From Pontivivens sp032464575 (GTDB taxonomy: Bacteria > Pseudomonadota > Alphaproteobacteria > Rhodobacterales > Rhodobacteraceae), in assembly GCA_032464575.1 (NCBI GenBank), contig JAWDKM010000004.1:1-64000 (forward strand): a stretch of 64,000 nucleotides of DNA. The letters run 5' to 3'. How positions within the stretch are numbered: position 1 is the stretch's first letter; each line of letters begins with the position of its first letter. The position numbers were made by a program, and so were the translations under genes. Below the pieces are notes generated by a model. That model was not told the DNA's origin. It saw only the letters and a list, made by a program, of their open reading frames with translations, and did not search any database. Below, piece by piece: positions 32,863-42,499 of this stretch.

Positions 32863-34338
32863 TCAATCGGGCTGAGGCGGCCCCCACCGCAGGGTGGTGA
32901 AGGCAAGCGCGCTCGACAGGGCCGACAGGGCGGCGGTCACCCAGGCGATGGCCGCGAAGCCCGCGCTCGTGGGATCGGCGCCCGCATCCGGGTCGCCGAA
33001 GCCGATGGTCACATCGCCACCGGCCGCCGCGAAGGCCGCCGCCGCGACCCCGCCCATCGCCGCCACGGCCACCAGCCCGGCCATCCGGCTGATCGCGTTG
33101 TTGATGCCGGAGGCGGCACCGCTGTCCTCATCCTCCACCGATCCCATCACCGCGGCCGACAGGGGCGAGACCACCAGACCCATCCCGAAGCCCATCAGCG
33201 CCATCGAAGGCAGGACGTGTCCCCAGAAGCTCTGCCACCCGATCCCGAAGGCGAGGCTCGCATAGGCGAGCGCCACGCAAGCCGAACCGGCCCCGATCAG
33301 CGGCGCGGGGCCGACCTTGTCCGCGAGCTTTCCGATGGGTGCCGACATCGGCGCGATGAAGAGCGTCAGCGGAAGGAAGAGCAGCGTCACCTGCACCTCG
33401 CTGATGCCCCAGCCGGCGATCAGCGTCATCGGCAGGTAGAAGAGCACCGCGCCGAGCGCGAAATAGAGCGTGAAGGTAACCGCGTTGGCCGAGGCGAAAC
33501 CGGGCATGGCAAAGAGCTTCAGCGGCATCATCGGATGCCTTGCCCGCCCCTCCCACACCACGAAGGCGACCAATGCCGCGAGACCCGCGAGCCCGAAGGT
33601 GGCGATGTGGCCCGCATCCGGCACGCCGCCCTCCCCCTCCGGCCCGGTCATGGCCCAGGCGATCAGGCCGAGCGCAAGGGTGGCGAGCGCGGCTCCTGTC
33701 CAGTCGAGCGGGTCGTCGTGCTCCGCCTCGTCGCGCGGGACCTTCACGATCAGAAGCCACAGCGCGATCGCGCCGATCGGCAGGTTGATGAGGAAGATCA
33801 CGCGCCAGAACTCGGCGTTGCCGGCGCTCAGGATCGCGCCGCCGAGGATCGGGCCGATGGCGGTGGTGACGGCGGAGGCGGCCGCCCAGATGCCGATCGC
33901 CTGACCCCGTTCGCCCTTCGGATAGCTCTTGGAGATGATGGCGAGGCTGCCCGGCACCATGATCGCCGCCCCAATCCCCTTGAGCGCGCGGGCGGGGATC
34001 AGCGTCTCCACCGTGGGCGCCAGGGCGCACAGGACGGAGGCGACGACAAAGAGGCAGATCCCCCAGACGAAGACGCGCGCAACGCCGTAGCGGTCGCCCG
34101 CCGCGCCGCCCACCAGGATGAAGGCCGAGAGGGTCAGCATGTAGGCATTGTTCACCCACTGGATGTCGGCGAGCGAGGCGTCGAGGCTCTCGCGCATCGC
34201 CGGGACCGCGACCGAGACGACCGAGCCGTCGATGAAGCCCATGGCCGAGGCGAGGATCGCCGCGATCAGGACGAAGCGCCGGCGTTTCCTGGGGCAGAAA
34301 GTCTCGCCGCCCCCTGCGGCAGCCGTGGCAGTGGTCAT
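32863..34338 (-). CDS. MFS multidrug efflux transporter (DHA2/EmrB-type)
   Basis: A 491-residue protein with about 14 TM helices. The DHA2 motifs are ASAMGFIDGSVVSVAVPAM in TM1 and GGAAGDRYGVARVF in the loop after TM2, and the C-terminal half ends with SGINNAISRMAGL. This subfamily exports drugs, dyes and bile salts by proton antiport. No membrane-fusion (EmrA) partner is adjacent. The start at 34338 has GGAG upstream. Confidence 0.92.
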   Translation of the reverse strand: MTTATAAAGGGETFCPRKRRRFVLIAAILASAMGFIDGSVVSVAVPAMRESLDASLADIQWVNNAYMLTLSAFILVGGAAGDRYGVARVFVWGICLFVVASVLCALAPTVETLIPARALKGIGAAIMVPGSLAIISKSYPKGERGQAIGIWAAASAVTTAIGPILGGAILSAGNAEFWRVIFLINLPIGAIALWLLIVKVPRDEAEHDDPLDWTGAALATLALGLIAWAMTGPEGEGGVPDAGHIATFGLAGLAALVAFVVWEGRARHPMMPLKLFAMPGFASANAVTFTLYFALGAVLFYLPMTLIAGWGISEVQVTLLFLPLTLFIAPMSAPIGKLADKVGPAPLIGAGSACVALAYASLAFGIGWQSFWGHVLPSMALMGFGMGLVVSPLSAAVMGSVEDEDSGAASGINNAISRMAGLVAVAAMGGVAAAAFAAAGGDVTIGFGDPDAGADPTSAGFAAIAWVTAALSALSSALAFTTLRWGPPQPD

Positions 34339-34423
34339 GTCGAGCTCCGTCGCTGGGTGCTGCGACGCAACCTAGTGCGGCGGCGCGTCGCGGCATGTGG
34401 TTTCGCGCGTGGCAGGCGGAGAT

Positions 34424-34458
34424 GCCTCCGGCGGGGATACTTGGACGCAAGAAGAAGG
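34424..34458. repeat. short intergenic motif CCTCCGGCGGG, third copy
   Basis: GCCTCCGGCGGGGATACTTGG followed by AAGAAGAAGG, between the MFS gene and the methyltransferase gene. It is the form I know from Rhodobacterales genomes generally. Confidence 0.55.
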
Positions 34459-34471
34459 CGGGGTGTGGTGC

Positions 34472-35167
34472 TCAGGGAGCCTGCCATTCCATCATCAGGT
34501 GGTAGGGCGCGTTGTCGTAGGCCTCGGCCTTGGAGTGCGTGGGTTCGGTGCAGGCGGGCTCGTCGAAATGGGTGAGCGTGAAGCCGCGGGAGAGGAAGGC
34601 CTTCATGTAGAAGGAGAGCGGCCGGTGCCAGTTCTCGATGCGGATGCCCTTCCACCCGACCATCTCAACGCGGCATTCGAGGTAACGCCGTACGGTCATG
34701 TCGCGGCTGCCATCGGGTCGGCTGGACCAGGTACCGTTCGCCGCCGTCGCGAAGCCGGAGAGGTTGGCGATCAGCATCCGGCCACCGCGGCCCAGGACAC
34801 GGCAGACCTCGTCGAGGGCAGCGTCGATCTGCCCGATATCGATCAGGCTGAGATAGCTCACGACCATGTCGAAGCTGTCATCGGCGAAGGGCATGCGCTC
34901 GGCGCGGCCCTCCACGAAGCGCGCGCCGCCGAGCGCACGGGCCCGGGCGATGAGCGCGGAGGTAGGATCGAGGCCGGTCAGTTCCTCGACATCGCCGGCG
35001 AGATGCCGGCAGAAGCGGCCCTCGCCGCAGCCGAGGTCCAGCAGGCGGCGCGGTGCGAAGGCGTGCACGCGGTCCAGCATCGGAACATCGAGGACATATT
35101 GCCGGCTGAAGTCACCATGCGCGCCCTGGCCCGCGATCCAGGCGCCCGCCGACTGATCCCAACTCAC
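34472..35167 (-). CDS. class I SAM-dependent methyltransferase
   Basis: A 231-residue methyltransferase: motif I RRLLDLGCGEGRFCRHLAG, then TGLDPTSALIARARA, and motif IV VVSYLSLIDI. The start is taken as GTG at 35167 (VSWDQSAGAW) because GGGAGGG lies 5 bp before it; the preceding frame lacks coding character. It resembles UbiE/COQ5-type small-molecule methyltransferases. The target is unknown. Its upstream end lies about 80 bp from the PBP gene stop, so cotranscription with it is possible. Confidence 0.85.
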   Translation of the reverse strand: MSWDQSAGAWIAGQGAHGDFSRQYVLDVPMLDRVHAFAPRRLLDLGCGEGRFCRHLAGDVEELTGLDPTSALIARARALGGARFVEGRAERMPFADDSFDMVVSYLSLIDIGQIDAALDEVCRVLGRGGRMLIANLSGFATAANGTWSSRPDGSRDMTVRRYLECRVEMVGWKGIRIENWHRPLSFYMKAFLSRGFTLTHFDEPACTEPTHSKAEAYDNAPYHLMMEWQAP

Positions 35168-35246
35168 TGCAGCCCTCCCGCCATCCGGTCCCCGCAAGGA
35201 CCTAGCGGGGCAGTCACCCCCCGTCCATGACGGAGCGATGGCAGGT

Positions 35247-37814
35247 TCAGTAAAGCCCGCCGCCGCCCAGCGCATCGTCGCTGATGGCCGGCGGCGCCGG
35301 AACCGGCACCGAGCCGCCCGCGCCTGCGTCGCTGCCCGGCAGGGTCTCGACGAAGACGTCGCCGCCGGTCGTCTCGGGCAGGTCGGACAGATCGTAGGCC
35401 TCGCCGATCACGGCGGCGGCCTGCCCCACGGACGGGGCTGCGCCGTTGGGGAAGACCTCCCAGACCCAGTCGCCGGTCGCACCGTCGGGCAGGCGCACGC
35501 CGGAGCCGCGGGCGATCTTCACCGCCTCCACGCCCGAGGGCGGGGCGAAGCGGCCCGGATCGGCGGGGCGCAGCTCCAGGTAATCCTCCATGAAGGCGCG
35601 GAAGACCGGACCGCACATGCCGCCGCCCGTACCGCCCTGCCCCATGTTGCGCGGGTTGTCGAAGCCGACATAGCAGCCCGCCACGATGTCCGGGGTGAAG
35701 CCGATGAACCAGGCGTCGCGGCTCTCGTTCGTCGTGCCGGTCTTGCCTGCGAGCGGGACCGGGAGGGAGGCGAGCGATGCGGCCGTGCCGCGGTCGACGA
35801 CGCCCTCCAGCATCGAGATCAGGCGGAAGGCGGTGATCCGGCTCATCGTCCGCTCCGCCGTGGAGTAGATGAAGGGCTCGGGCTGGTCGGCGAAGTCGGT
35901 GACCTCGCAGCCCTCGCACACGCGCCGGTCATGGCGGTATATCGTGTTGCCTCGCCGGTCCTGGATGCGGTCGACCATGGTGGGCTCGACCTCCTGACCG
36001 CCGTTCGCGAACATCGCGTAGGCCGAGATCAGGCGGTAGAGCGTGGTCTCCTGCGCGCCGAGCGCGATGGGCAGGTAGGGCTGCATCTCTTCGTAGATGC
36101 CGAAATCCTCCGCATAGCCCGCGATCACGTCCATGCCGACGGTATCGGCGATCCGCACCGTCATGAGGTTGAGCGACCGCTCCAGCCCCGTGCGCATCAG
36201 CGTCGGCCCGTTGAAGGAGGTGGAGCCGGAATAGTTCTTCGGCCGCCAGTCCGGCTGTCCCGGCACGCGCATCGTGAAGGGCGCGTCGAGGATCATGGAG
36301 TTCGGCGTGAACCCGCTGTCGAGGGCGGCGGCATAGACGAAGGGTTTGAAGGCCGAGCCGGGCTGCCGCGTCGCCTGCGTCGCCCGGTTGAAGCTGGTCG
36401 CGTCGTAGGAGAACCCGCCCTGCATTGCGAGCACGCGGCCCGTGCGGTGATCCATCACCATGAACGCGCCCTGAAGCTCCGGCACCTGGCGCAGGTTCCA
36501 GTTGCGGAAGGACCCGTCCTCCTCCAGACCCGCGGTGACCAGGATCACGTCGCCGACTGCGAGGATATCGTCGGGGCTGTCCGGGGCGGAGCCCAGGCGG
36601 GTGCCCTCCAGCCGCGGCCGGGCCCACTGGAAGTCGCGGACATAGAGGCGATGGCCGCCCTCCTCCGGCTCGTCCACGCCCTCGATGCCGATGCGCGCAC
36701 TCTCGCCGTCCATGTCGAGGACCACGGCCATGTGCCAGTCGGGCACATCGCGCACGCCGCGGGTGGCGGCGAGGGCGAGGCGCCACTGCTCCTCGTTCTG
36801 CGGGTCCAGCTCCTGCTCGATCTGCGCGAGCGGACCGCGATAGCCGCCCCGCTCCCGATCGTATTCGACGAGGCGCTGGCGCAGTGCCGCGGCCGCGGCC
36901 TCCTGCACCTCGGGCTCGATCGTCGCGCGGATGGTGAGGCCGCCGGTCAGCAGCCGGTCCTCGCCGAGCTGGCGGGTGAGCTGCCGGCGGATCTCCTCGG
37001 TGAAGTAGCTGCGGTCGGTCGCGACCTGCTCGGCGGGCTGGTAGTCGCCGCCCTGCACCGACAGCAGCGGTGTCGCGCGGGCGGTGTCGAACTCCTCCTG
37101 CGTGAGATAGCCGTTCTCCCGCATCTCGCGCAGCACGTAGTTGCGCCGGCCGATCGCCCGGTCGGCCTCGCGGACGGGGTGGTAGGTCGAGGGCGCCTTG
37201 GGCAGGACGGCGAGGTACGCCGCCTCCTGCGCCGTCAGCTCCTCCAGCGTCTTGCCGAAGTAGTTGTTGGCCGCCGCCACGATGCCGTAGCTGTTCTGGC
37301 CGAGGAAGATCTCGTTAAGGTAGAGTTCCAGGATCTGATCCTTGGTCAGCGCGTTCTCCAGCCGCACGGCGAGGATGACCTCGCGGATCTTGCGCTCGAT
37401 CTCCCGCTCGCCCGACAGCAGGAAGTTCTTCACCACCTGCTGCGTGATGGTGGACGCGCCGCGCGTGTTGCCCTGCAGCGTGTCGATGGCCGCCGAGACC
37501 ATGCCGCGCGCATCGAAGCCCGGATGGCTGTAGAAGTTCTTGTCCTCGGCGGAGATGAAGGCCTGCTTGACCAGGTCCGGCACCTCGTCGATCGGCACGA
37601 AGACGCGCCGCTCGCGCAGGTACTCGTCCATCAGGATGCCGTCCTCGGAGTACACGCGGGACAGCGTCTGGGGCTCGTAGCTCGCCAGCTCCTCCGGATC
37701 CGGCAGGCCCTCGGAATAGGCCCAGATCACGAAGCCGACGGTGAGGGCCGCCATCGGAATGGCGAGGACGAGGGCTGAGAACACCCAGCCGATGAAACGA
37801 GTCAGATACCGCAT
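35247..37814 (-). CDS. mrcA: penicillin-binding protein 1A
   Basis: An 855-residue bifunctional peptidoglycan synthase. It has an N-terminal TM anchor (about 9-33) and a GT51 glycosyltransferase domain with catalytic Glu90 in SAEDKNFYSHPGFD. The inter-domain OB-like region spans about residues 355-435. The transpeptidase domain has Ser487 in PGSAFK and the KTGTTNE box. The C-terminal tail is low-complexity Gly/Pro/Ala. It polymerises and cross-links murein at the inner membrane. It is adjacent to an amidase gene, giving a cell-wall pair. Confidence 0.96.
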   Translation of the reverse strand: MRYLTRFIGWVFSALVLAIPMAALTVGFVIWAYSEGLPDPEELASYEPQTLSRVYSEDGILMDEYLRERRVFVPIDEVPDLVKQAFISAEDKNFYSHPGFDARGMVSAAIDTLQGNTRGASTITQQVVKNFLLSGEREIERKIREVILAVRLENALTKDQILELYLNEIFLGQNSYGIVAAANNYFGKTLEELTAQEAAYLAVLPKAPSTYHPVREADRAIGRRNYVLREMRENGYLTQEEFDTARATPLLSVQGGDYQPAEQVATDRSYFTEEIRRQLTRQLGEDRLLTGGLTIRATIEPEVQEAAAAALRQRLVEYDRERGGYRGPLAQIEQELDPQNEEQWRLALAATRGVRDVPDWHMAVVLDMDGESARIGIEGVDEPEEGGHRLYVRDFQWARPRLEGTRLGSAPDSPDDILAVGDVILVTAGLEEDGSFRNWNLRQVPELQGAFMVMDHRTGRVLAMQGGFSYDATSFNRATQATRQPGSAFKPFVYAAALDSGFTPNSMILDAPFTMRVPGQPDWRPKNYSGSTSFNGPTLMRTGLERSLNLMTVRIADTVGMDVIAGYAEDFGIYEEMQPYLPIALGAQETTLYRLISAYAMFANGGQEVEPTMVDRIQDRRGNTIYRHDRRVCEGCEVTDFADQPEPFIYSTAERTMSRITAFRLISMLEGVVDRGTAASLASLPVPLAGKTGTTNESRDAWFIGFTPDIVAGCYVGFDNPRNMGQGGTGGGMCGPVFRAFMEDYLELRPADPGRFAPPSGVEAVKIARGSGVRLPDGATGDWVWEVFPNGAAPSVGQAAAVIGEAYDLSDLPETTGGDVFVETLPGSDAGAGGSVPVPAPPAISDDALGGGGLY

Positions 37815-37881
37815 AAGTCTACTCTGGCGTCGCGGGCGCGGCCCGCAGTTCGGGTCTATCTAGCATCCGGCCCAGCGACTG

Positions 37882-39048
37882 TCAGTCCCGGACCGGCACG
37901 GACGTGGCTGCGAGTTGCGGCGCGAGGACACGATCGCGCGAGGCCCAGTCATCCACCGCCGCGATCACTCCGTCGGCGGCATGGGCCCGCCAGACGGGTG
38001 AGGTCATGTTCGCAAGGTCCTGTGCATCCGACAGAAACCCCAGTTCGACCAGCACCGACGGGACGTCCGGCGCTTTCAGCACGCGGAAGCCCGCCGCGCG
38101 GTGCGGATTGGAGCGGATCACGCCGACGGAACCGCGCAGTCCCTCCACCAACGCCTCCGCCAAGTGGACGGAGCGCAGATTCGTCTCCCGCTGCGCCATG
38201 TCGGTCAGGAGGGCGGCGAGGTCGTCGTCCTCCACGGCGAGTTGCGCACCACCCACCGCGTCGGCACGGTTCTCGAGGGCGGCGAGTGCCGCGGCCTCCC
38301 GATCGCTGGCACGGGCAGAGAGGGTGTAGACCGCGGCGCCGGAGGCATTGCCCTCCGTCACCGTGTTGGCGTGGAGCGACAGGAATAGCGCCGCCCCATG
38401 GCTGCGCGCGGTCCGCACCCGCTCGCGCAGGGTGAGGAAGGCGTCGGTCTCGCGGGTGAGATACACCTCGTAGCGGCCGGTGGCGCGCAGCGCCTCGGCC
38501 AGCTCCAGCCCGAAGGTCAGCGCGATCTCCTTCTCCGCCACACCGTCGCGAATGGCGCCGGGGTCGACCCCGCCATGGCCCGGGTCGAGCACGATGACCG
38601 GCAGGGTATCGGCGGGGGCGGCAAGGGCCGAGGCGCCGGGCGTCACCGCCGCGCGGGCCAGCGCGAGGGTCAGTACCAGTGCCGGCGTGGCGCCGGCGCG
38701 GTCGATGCGCGCCTGCTCCAGCTCCGCGGCGCGTGTAATGCCGATGTCGAGGCGCAGCGTCTCGTCGTCGGGGGCGGTCGCGCGGTAGCGCTCCAGATAG
38801 GCGTCGGGTTCGAGCAGCAGGTCGGGCGCGGCCTCGGCCCCGTCGAGTTCCACGCGTACCGTGCCGTCCTCCGGCAGGGCGACGCGGAAGGGCGCGGCCT
38901 CGCTCAGCGCGATGCGCAGTGTCATCGTCTTGCTCAACCAGCCTTCGGTGTCGGCCGAGATGCCGGTGACGCGCGGCTCGGCAAGCGCCGCGCCGCCAAC
39001 GAGAAGGGCGAACGCGCCGGCGGCGAGCCCCTTCAGGATCTGTCGCAT
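37882..39048 (-). CDS. amiC: N-acetylmuramoyl-L-alanine amidase
   Basis: A 388-residue periplasmic amidase. It has a Sec signal (MRQILKGLAAGAFALLVGGAALA), an N-terminal AMIN domain (about 25-140), and a C-terminal Amidase_3 zinc domain with DPGHGGVDPGA, a catalytic Glu in VAEKE, SLHANT and VLVELGFLSD. It splits the septal peptide side chains from murein during division. Its start at 39048 is chosen at the signal peptide. It lies 67 bp upstream of mrcA on the same strand. Confidence 0.93.
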   Translation of the reverse strand: MRQILKGLAAGAFALLVGGAALAEPRVTGISADTEGWLSKTMTLRIALSEAAPFRVALPEDGTVRVELDGAEAAPDLLLEPDAYLERYRATAPDDETLRLDIGITRAAELEQARIDRAGATPALVLTLALARAAVTPGASALAAPADTLPVIVLDPGHGGVDPGAIRDGVAEKEIALTFGLELAEALRATGRYEVYLTRETDAFLTLRERVRTARSHGAALFLSLHANTVTEGNASGAAVYTLSARASDREAAALAALENRADAVGGAQLAVEDDDLAALLTDMAQRETNLRSVHLAEALVEGLRGSVGVIRSNPHRAAGFRVLKAPDVPSVLVELGFLSDAQDLANMTSPVWRAHAADGVIAAVDDWASRDRVLAPQLAATSVPVRD

Positions 39049-39529
39049 GTCATGCACCTGCTCGTGCCTGTCGCGGCCCATTGCGCGGGCCGTCGTTCCG
39101 CCTTCTCGATACCATGTCCCGCGAAGGCGGCGCAAAAACAAATTGTAATTGCCGCTTTCGTGGTCATATACCGGAACCAAGGCGCGATCCGTCGCACCTT
39201 CGTGAAGAATTCGTCGCGGACCCGTCCGCCCACCGTACCCGATCCGGCCCTGCCGCGCGGGGCGACCGGCGGGAAACCGGGTCGCGACCGGCCGAACGGC
39301 CAATATCGAGGAAAGCCGGGTGCGCCCGGCCCCAACGCAGGGGGCGCACAGTCCGCCCCCCAGGATCAGAAAACGCGATGAAACGCGACCGGGCAGGACA
39401 GGCAGGCATGGGAAGCGGAAAGACCGCCCCACCTGCATGCCGTCCGGGGCGCATCGCCCTTACCGAAAGCACGCCGAGGATGCGGAGCGGAGCAATCCGC
39501 CCCGCCCGAAGGCGTGTCGAAGAGATTGC
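39049..39529. other. intergenic region between amidase and RNase E, probable rne leader
   Basis: This divergent 481-bp gap has no supported gene. An AT-rich stretch near 39140-39175 gives a promoter candidate for rne. The following roughly 360 bases would be its 5' leader; such leaders mediate RNase E autoregulation in other bacteria. Several GC-rich inverted repeats (e.g. CGACCGGC...GCGACCGGCCG, 39266-39298) could fold. Confidence 0.55.
39143..39171 (+). promoter_or_regulatory. promoter candidate for rne
   Basis: TTGTAA (39143-39148), a 17-bp spacer and ATATAC (39166-39171). It points towards rne and would give a leader of about 350 bases. Confidence 0.4.
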
Positions 39530-42469
39530 ATGCCCAAAAAGATGCTTATCGATGCCACCCACAGCGAGGAAACGCGGGTGGTCGTCGTCGACGGCCAGAA
39601 GGTCGAGGAATTCGATTTCGAAAGCCTGAACAAGCGACAGCTTTCCGGAAACATCTACCTGGCGAAGGTCACGCGGGTCGAACCGTCACTTCAGGCGGCT
39701 TTTGTGGACTATGGCGGGAACCGGCACGGCTTCCTCGCCTTCTCCGAGATCCACCCGGACTACTACCAGATCCCCGTCGCGGACCGTGAGGCGCTGCTCG
39801 CCGAGCAGGAGGCGGAGGAACAGGCCCGTCGCGCCGAGGAGGAGGAAGAGGACAAGCCGAAGGCCCGCCGCGGCCGGTCGCGCTCCCGCTCCCGCTCGGC
39901 GGCCGCCAAGGACGGTGCACCGGCGGACGAGACCGTGAGCGCGGACCTGCCCGCGGATGCCGCCGAGGTCGATGCCGAGGCCACGCCCGTGGCCGACGAT
40001 CCGGCCGAGGCGCCGATCCGCACCGACAGCGAGGACGCCATCGTCGAGGCGGTGACCGATCCTTCCGCCGACGTCACGCCGCCCGTCGATGCCGTGATCG
40101 ACGAGGCGACGCCCGCCGCCGCGACCGAGCAGGCCCTGCCCGAGGAGGCCGTGCGCGGCGCGCTGGAGGAATCGCTCCTCGAAGGCGATGGCCCCGACGT
40201 GACCAGCGGTCTCGACGAGGCGGCCGACCTGGTGGATACGCCCGAAGGCGATCCCCTGCCCGAGGGCGAGGTGCCGAGCGACGCGGAGGCCGAAGACGCC
40301 TCCGTTCCCGCGCCCGAGGAGATCGAGAGCGACGACGACGATGTCGAGGAGGTCCGCCGCGACAACCGCCGCCGGCCCAAGATGCGCCGCTACAAGATCC
40401 AGGAGGTCATCAAGGTCCGCCAGATCATGCTGATCCAGGTGGTCAAGGAGGAGCGCGGCAACAAGGGCGCGGCACTCACGACCTACCTGTCGCTCGCCGG
40501 ACGCTACTGCGTGCTCATGCCCAACACCGCGCGCGGCGGCGGCATCTCCCGCAAGATCACGAACGCCACCGACCGCAAGAAGCTCAAGGAGATCGCGGGC
40601 GAGATCGAGGTGCCCAAGGGCGCCGGTCTCATCATCCGCACCGCCGGCGCGAAGCGGACCCGGACCGAGATCAAGCGGGACTACGAATACCTCATCCGCC
40701 AGTGGGAGCAGATCCGCGACCTCACGATGAAGTCGATCGCGCCGCAGCTCATCTACGAGGAAGGCAGCCTCATCAAGCGCTCGATCCGCGACCTCTACTC
40801 CCGCGACATCGACGAGGTGTTCGTGGAGGGTCCGGAAGGCTACCGCGAGGCCAAGGACTATATGCGGATGCTGATGCCGAGCCACGCGAAGAACGTGAAG
40901 CTCTACCAGGATCCGGTCAGCCTCTTCGGCCGCCACCAGGTGGAGAGTTATCTGGGCCAGATGTTCAACCCGACCGTCCAGCTCAAGTCCGGCGGCTACA
41001 TCGTCATCGGCGTGACCGAGGCGCTGGTGGCGATCGACGTGAACTCCGGCCGGTCGACCAAGGAAGGCTCGATCGAGGAGACGGCGCTGAAGACGAACCT
41101 GGAGGCCGCCGACGAGGTGGCGCGCCAGCTTCGCCTGCGCGACCTCGCGGGCCTGATCGTCATCGACTTCATCGACATGGACGAGCGCAAGAACAACGCC
41201 TCCGTCGAGAAGCGGATGAAGGAGGCGCTCAAGCACGACCGCGCCCGCATCCAGGTGGGCCGCATCTCCTCCTTCGGCCTGTTGGAGATGAGCCGCCAGC
41301 GGCTGCGGCCCGGCATGCTGGAGGCCTCGACCCAGCCCTGCCCCGCCTGCCACGGCACGGGCCTGGTGCGCTCGAACGACAGCCTCGGCCTCTCGATCAT
41401 CCGGGAGCTCGAGGAGGAGGGCGTGCGCCAGCGCTGCAAGGAGATCGTTCTGACCGCCCCGGTCGACGTCGCGAACTACCTGTTGAACGTGAAGCGCGAG
41501 CACATCGCGATGATCGAGACGCGCTACGGCATCGCGATCCAGATCAACGGCGACGCGCATCTCGTCAGCCCCGAGCACAAGATGGAGCGGTTCAAGACCG
41601 CGAGCCGCGTGGTGGTGCAGGACGCGACGGCGGGTGCGATCCAGGTCGACGGGCTCGACCTCGACGAGATCCACGATCAGGAGGTCGAGGTCGAAGACGA
41701 GGCCCCCGAGGTCGTGGAGGCCCGCGAGGACGACGAGGATCAGCCCAAGAAGAAGCGCCGCCGCCGGCGTCGGCGCGGCGGGCGCAATCGCGGCGAGAAC
41801 GGCGAAGCAAAGACGCAGGACGACGCGAACGGCGACACCGCCGAGGAGCCGGGCTCCGAGGACGCCGCGCTCGAGCAGCCCGCGGAGGCGGAGGCGGAGG
41901 CCGGAGCCGAGACCGAAGCGGAGGAGAAACCCGCGAAGCCCAAGCGCTCCCGCTCACGTTCGCGCGGCCGCAAGAAGGCGGCCGAGACCGATGCCGAGAC
42001 CGAGGCGACGGAGACGTCCGGGGAGGTGCCTGCGGAAGGCGATGCGCCCGAACAGCCCGAGGACACGCCGGCCGAGGCAGAGGCCCGCGAGGAGACCGGC
42101 CCCGCGCCCGAGGACGTAACGCCCGCGAACGTGCGCGAGGAACCCGTGCTTGCGGCCCTGGACACCAAGCCCGAAGCGGAGACCATCGAGGCTGAAACCG
42201 TCGCCGCCCCGATCAGCGAGGAGGCCCCGGTCGACGCCGTGGTGCGTGAGGAGACACCGGCGGCCGCGGCGAGCGAGATCGCCGACGCGCAGCCAGTCGA
42301 CGAAAGCGGTCCGGCGCCCGAGGTGATGCCCGAGATGGAGCAGCCCGAGGACGTCGCCACCGCACCGGAGGAGCCGGTTCCCGCCGAGGCGGCCGCCGAT
42401 CCCAAGAGCGAGGACGAACCCGATCGGCCCAAGCGCAAGGGCTGGTGGGCCCGCACGATCGGAAGCTGA
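39530..42469 (+). CDS. rne: ribonuclease E
   Basis: A 979-residue endoribonuclease. The S1 domain is split: MLIDATHSEETR to about residue 85, then a roughly 200-residue acidic insert (Glu/Asp/Ala/Pro with an Arg-Ser patch), resuming at RRYKIQEVIKVRQ near 285. This insertion is usual in alphaproteobacteria. Catalytic DNase I-like residues lie in VAIDVNSGRST and LIVIDFIDMD; the zinc-link is CPACHGTG (about 604-611). The C-terminal roughly 270 residues are a disordered degradosome scaffold with a basic patch (KKKRRRRRRRG). The start at 39530 has GAAGAGA upstream. Confidence 0.96.
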   Translation: MPKKMLIDATHSEETRVVVVDGQKVEEFDFESLNKRQLSGNIYLAKVTRVEPSLQAAFVDYGGNRHGFLAFSEIHPDYYQIPVADREALLAEQEAEEQARRAEEEEEDKPKARRGRSRSRSRSAAAKDGAPADETVSADLPADAAEVDAEATPVADDPAEAPIRTDSEDAIVEAVTDPSADVTPPVDAVIDEATPAAATEQALPEEAVRGALEESLLEGDGPDVTSGLDEAADLVDTPEGDPLPEGEVPSDAEAEDASVPAPEEIESDDDDVEEVRRDNRRRPKMRRYKIQEVIKVRQIMLIQVVKEERGNKGAALTTYLSLAGRYCVLMPNTARGGGISRKITNATDRKKLKEIAGEIEVPKGAGLIIRTAGAKRTRTEIKRDYEYLIRQWEQIRDLTMKSIAPQLIYEEGSLIKRSIRDLYSRDIDEVFVEGPEGYREAKDYMRMLMPSHAKNVKLYQDPVSLFGRHQVESYLGQMFNPTVQLKSGGYIVIGVTEALVAIDVNSGRSTKEGSIEETALKTNLEAADEVARQLRLRDLAGLIVIDFIDMDERKNNASVEKRMKEALKHDRARIQVGRISSFGLLEMSRQRLRPGMLEASTQPCPACHGTGLVRSNDSLGLSIIRELEEEGVRQRCKEIVLTAPVDVANYLLNVKREHIAMIETRYGIAIQINGDAHLVSPEHKMERFKTASRVVVQDATAGAIQVDGLDLDEIHDQEVEVEDEAPEVVEAREDDEDQPKKKRRRRRRRGGRNRGENGEAKTQDDANGDTAEEPGSEDAALEQPAEAEAEAGAETEAEEKPAKPKRSRSRSRGRKKAAETDAETEATETSGEVPAEGDAPEQPEDTPAEAEAREETGPAPEDVTPANVREEPVLAALDTKPEAETIEAETVAAPISEEAPVDAVVREETPAAAASEIADAQPVDESGPAPEVMPEMEQPEDVATAPEEPVPAEAAADPKSEDEPDRPKRKGWWARTIGS

Positions 42470-42476
42470 CATACGA

Positions 42477-42497
42477 GGGGCCCTGCGGGGCCCCTTT
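42477..42497 (+). terminator. terminator of rne
   Basis: GGGGCCC pairs with GGGCCCC around TGCG, followed by TTTCCT, 8 bp after the rne stop. It can also act on the convergent kpsC gene. Confidence 0.75.
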
Positions 42498-42499
42498 CC

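Noticed and set aside
39790..40380. Simple-sequence repeat inside rne
   Set aside because: It is a low-complexity acidic coding insert usual in alphaproteobacterial RNase E, not a DNA repeat.
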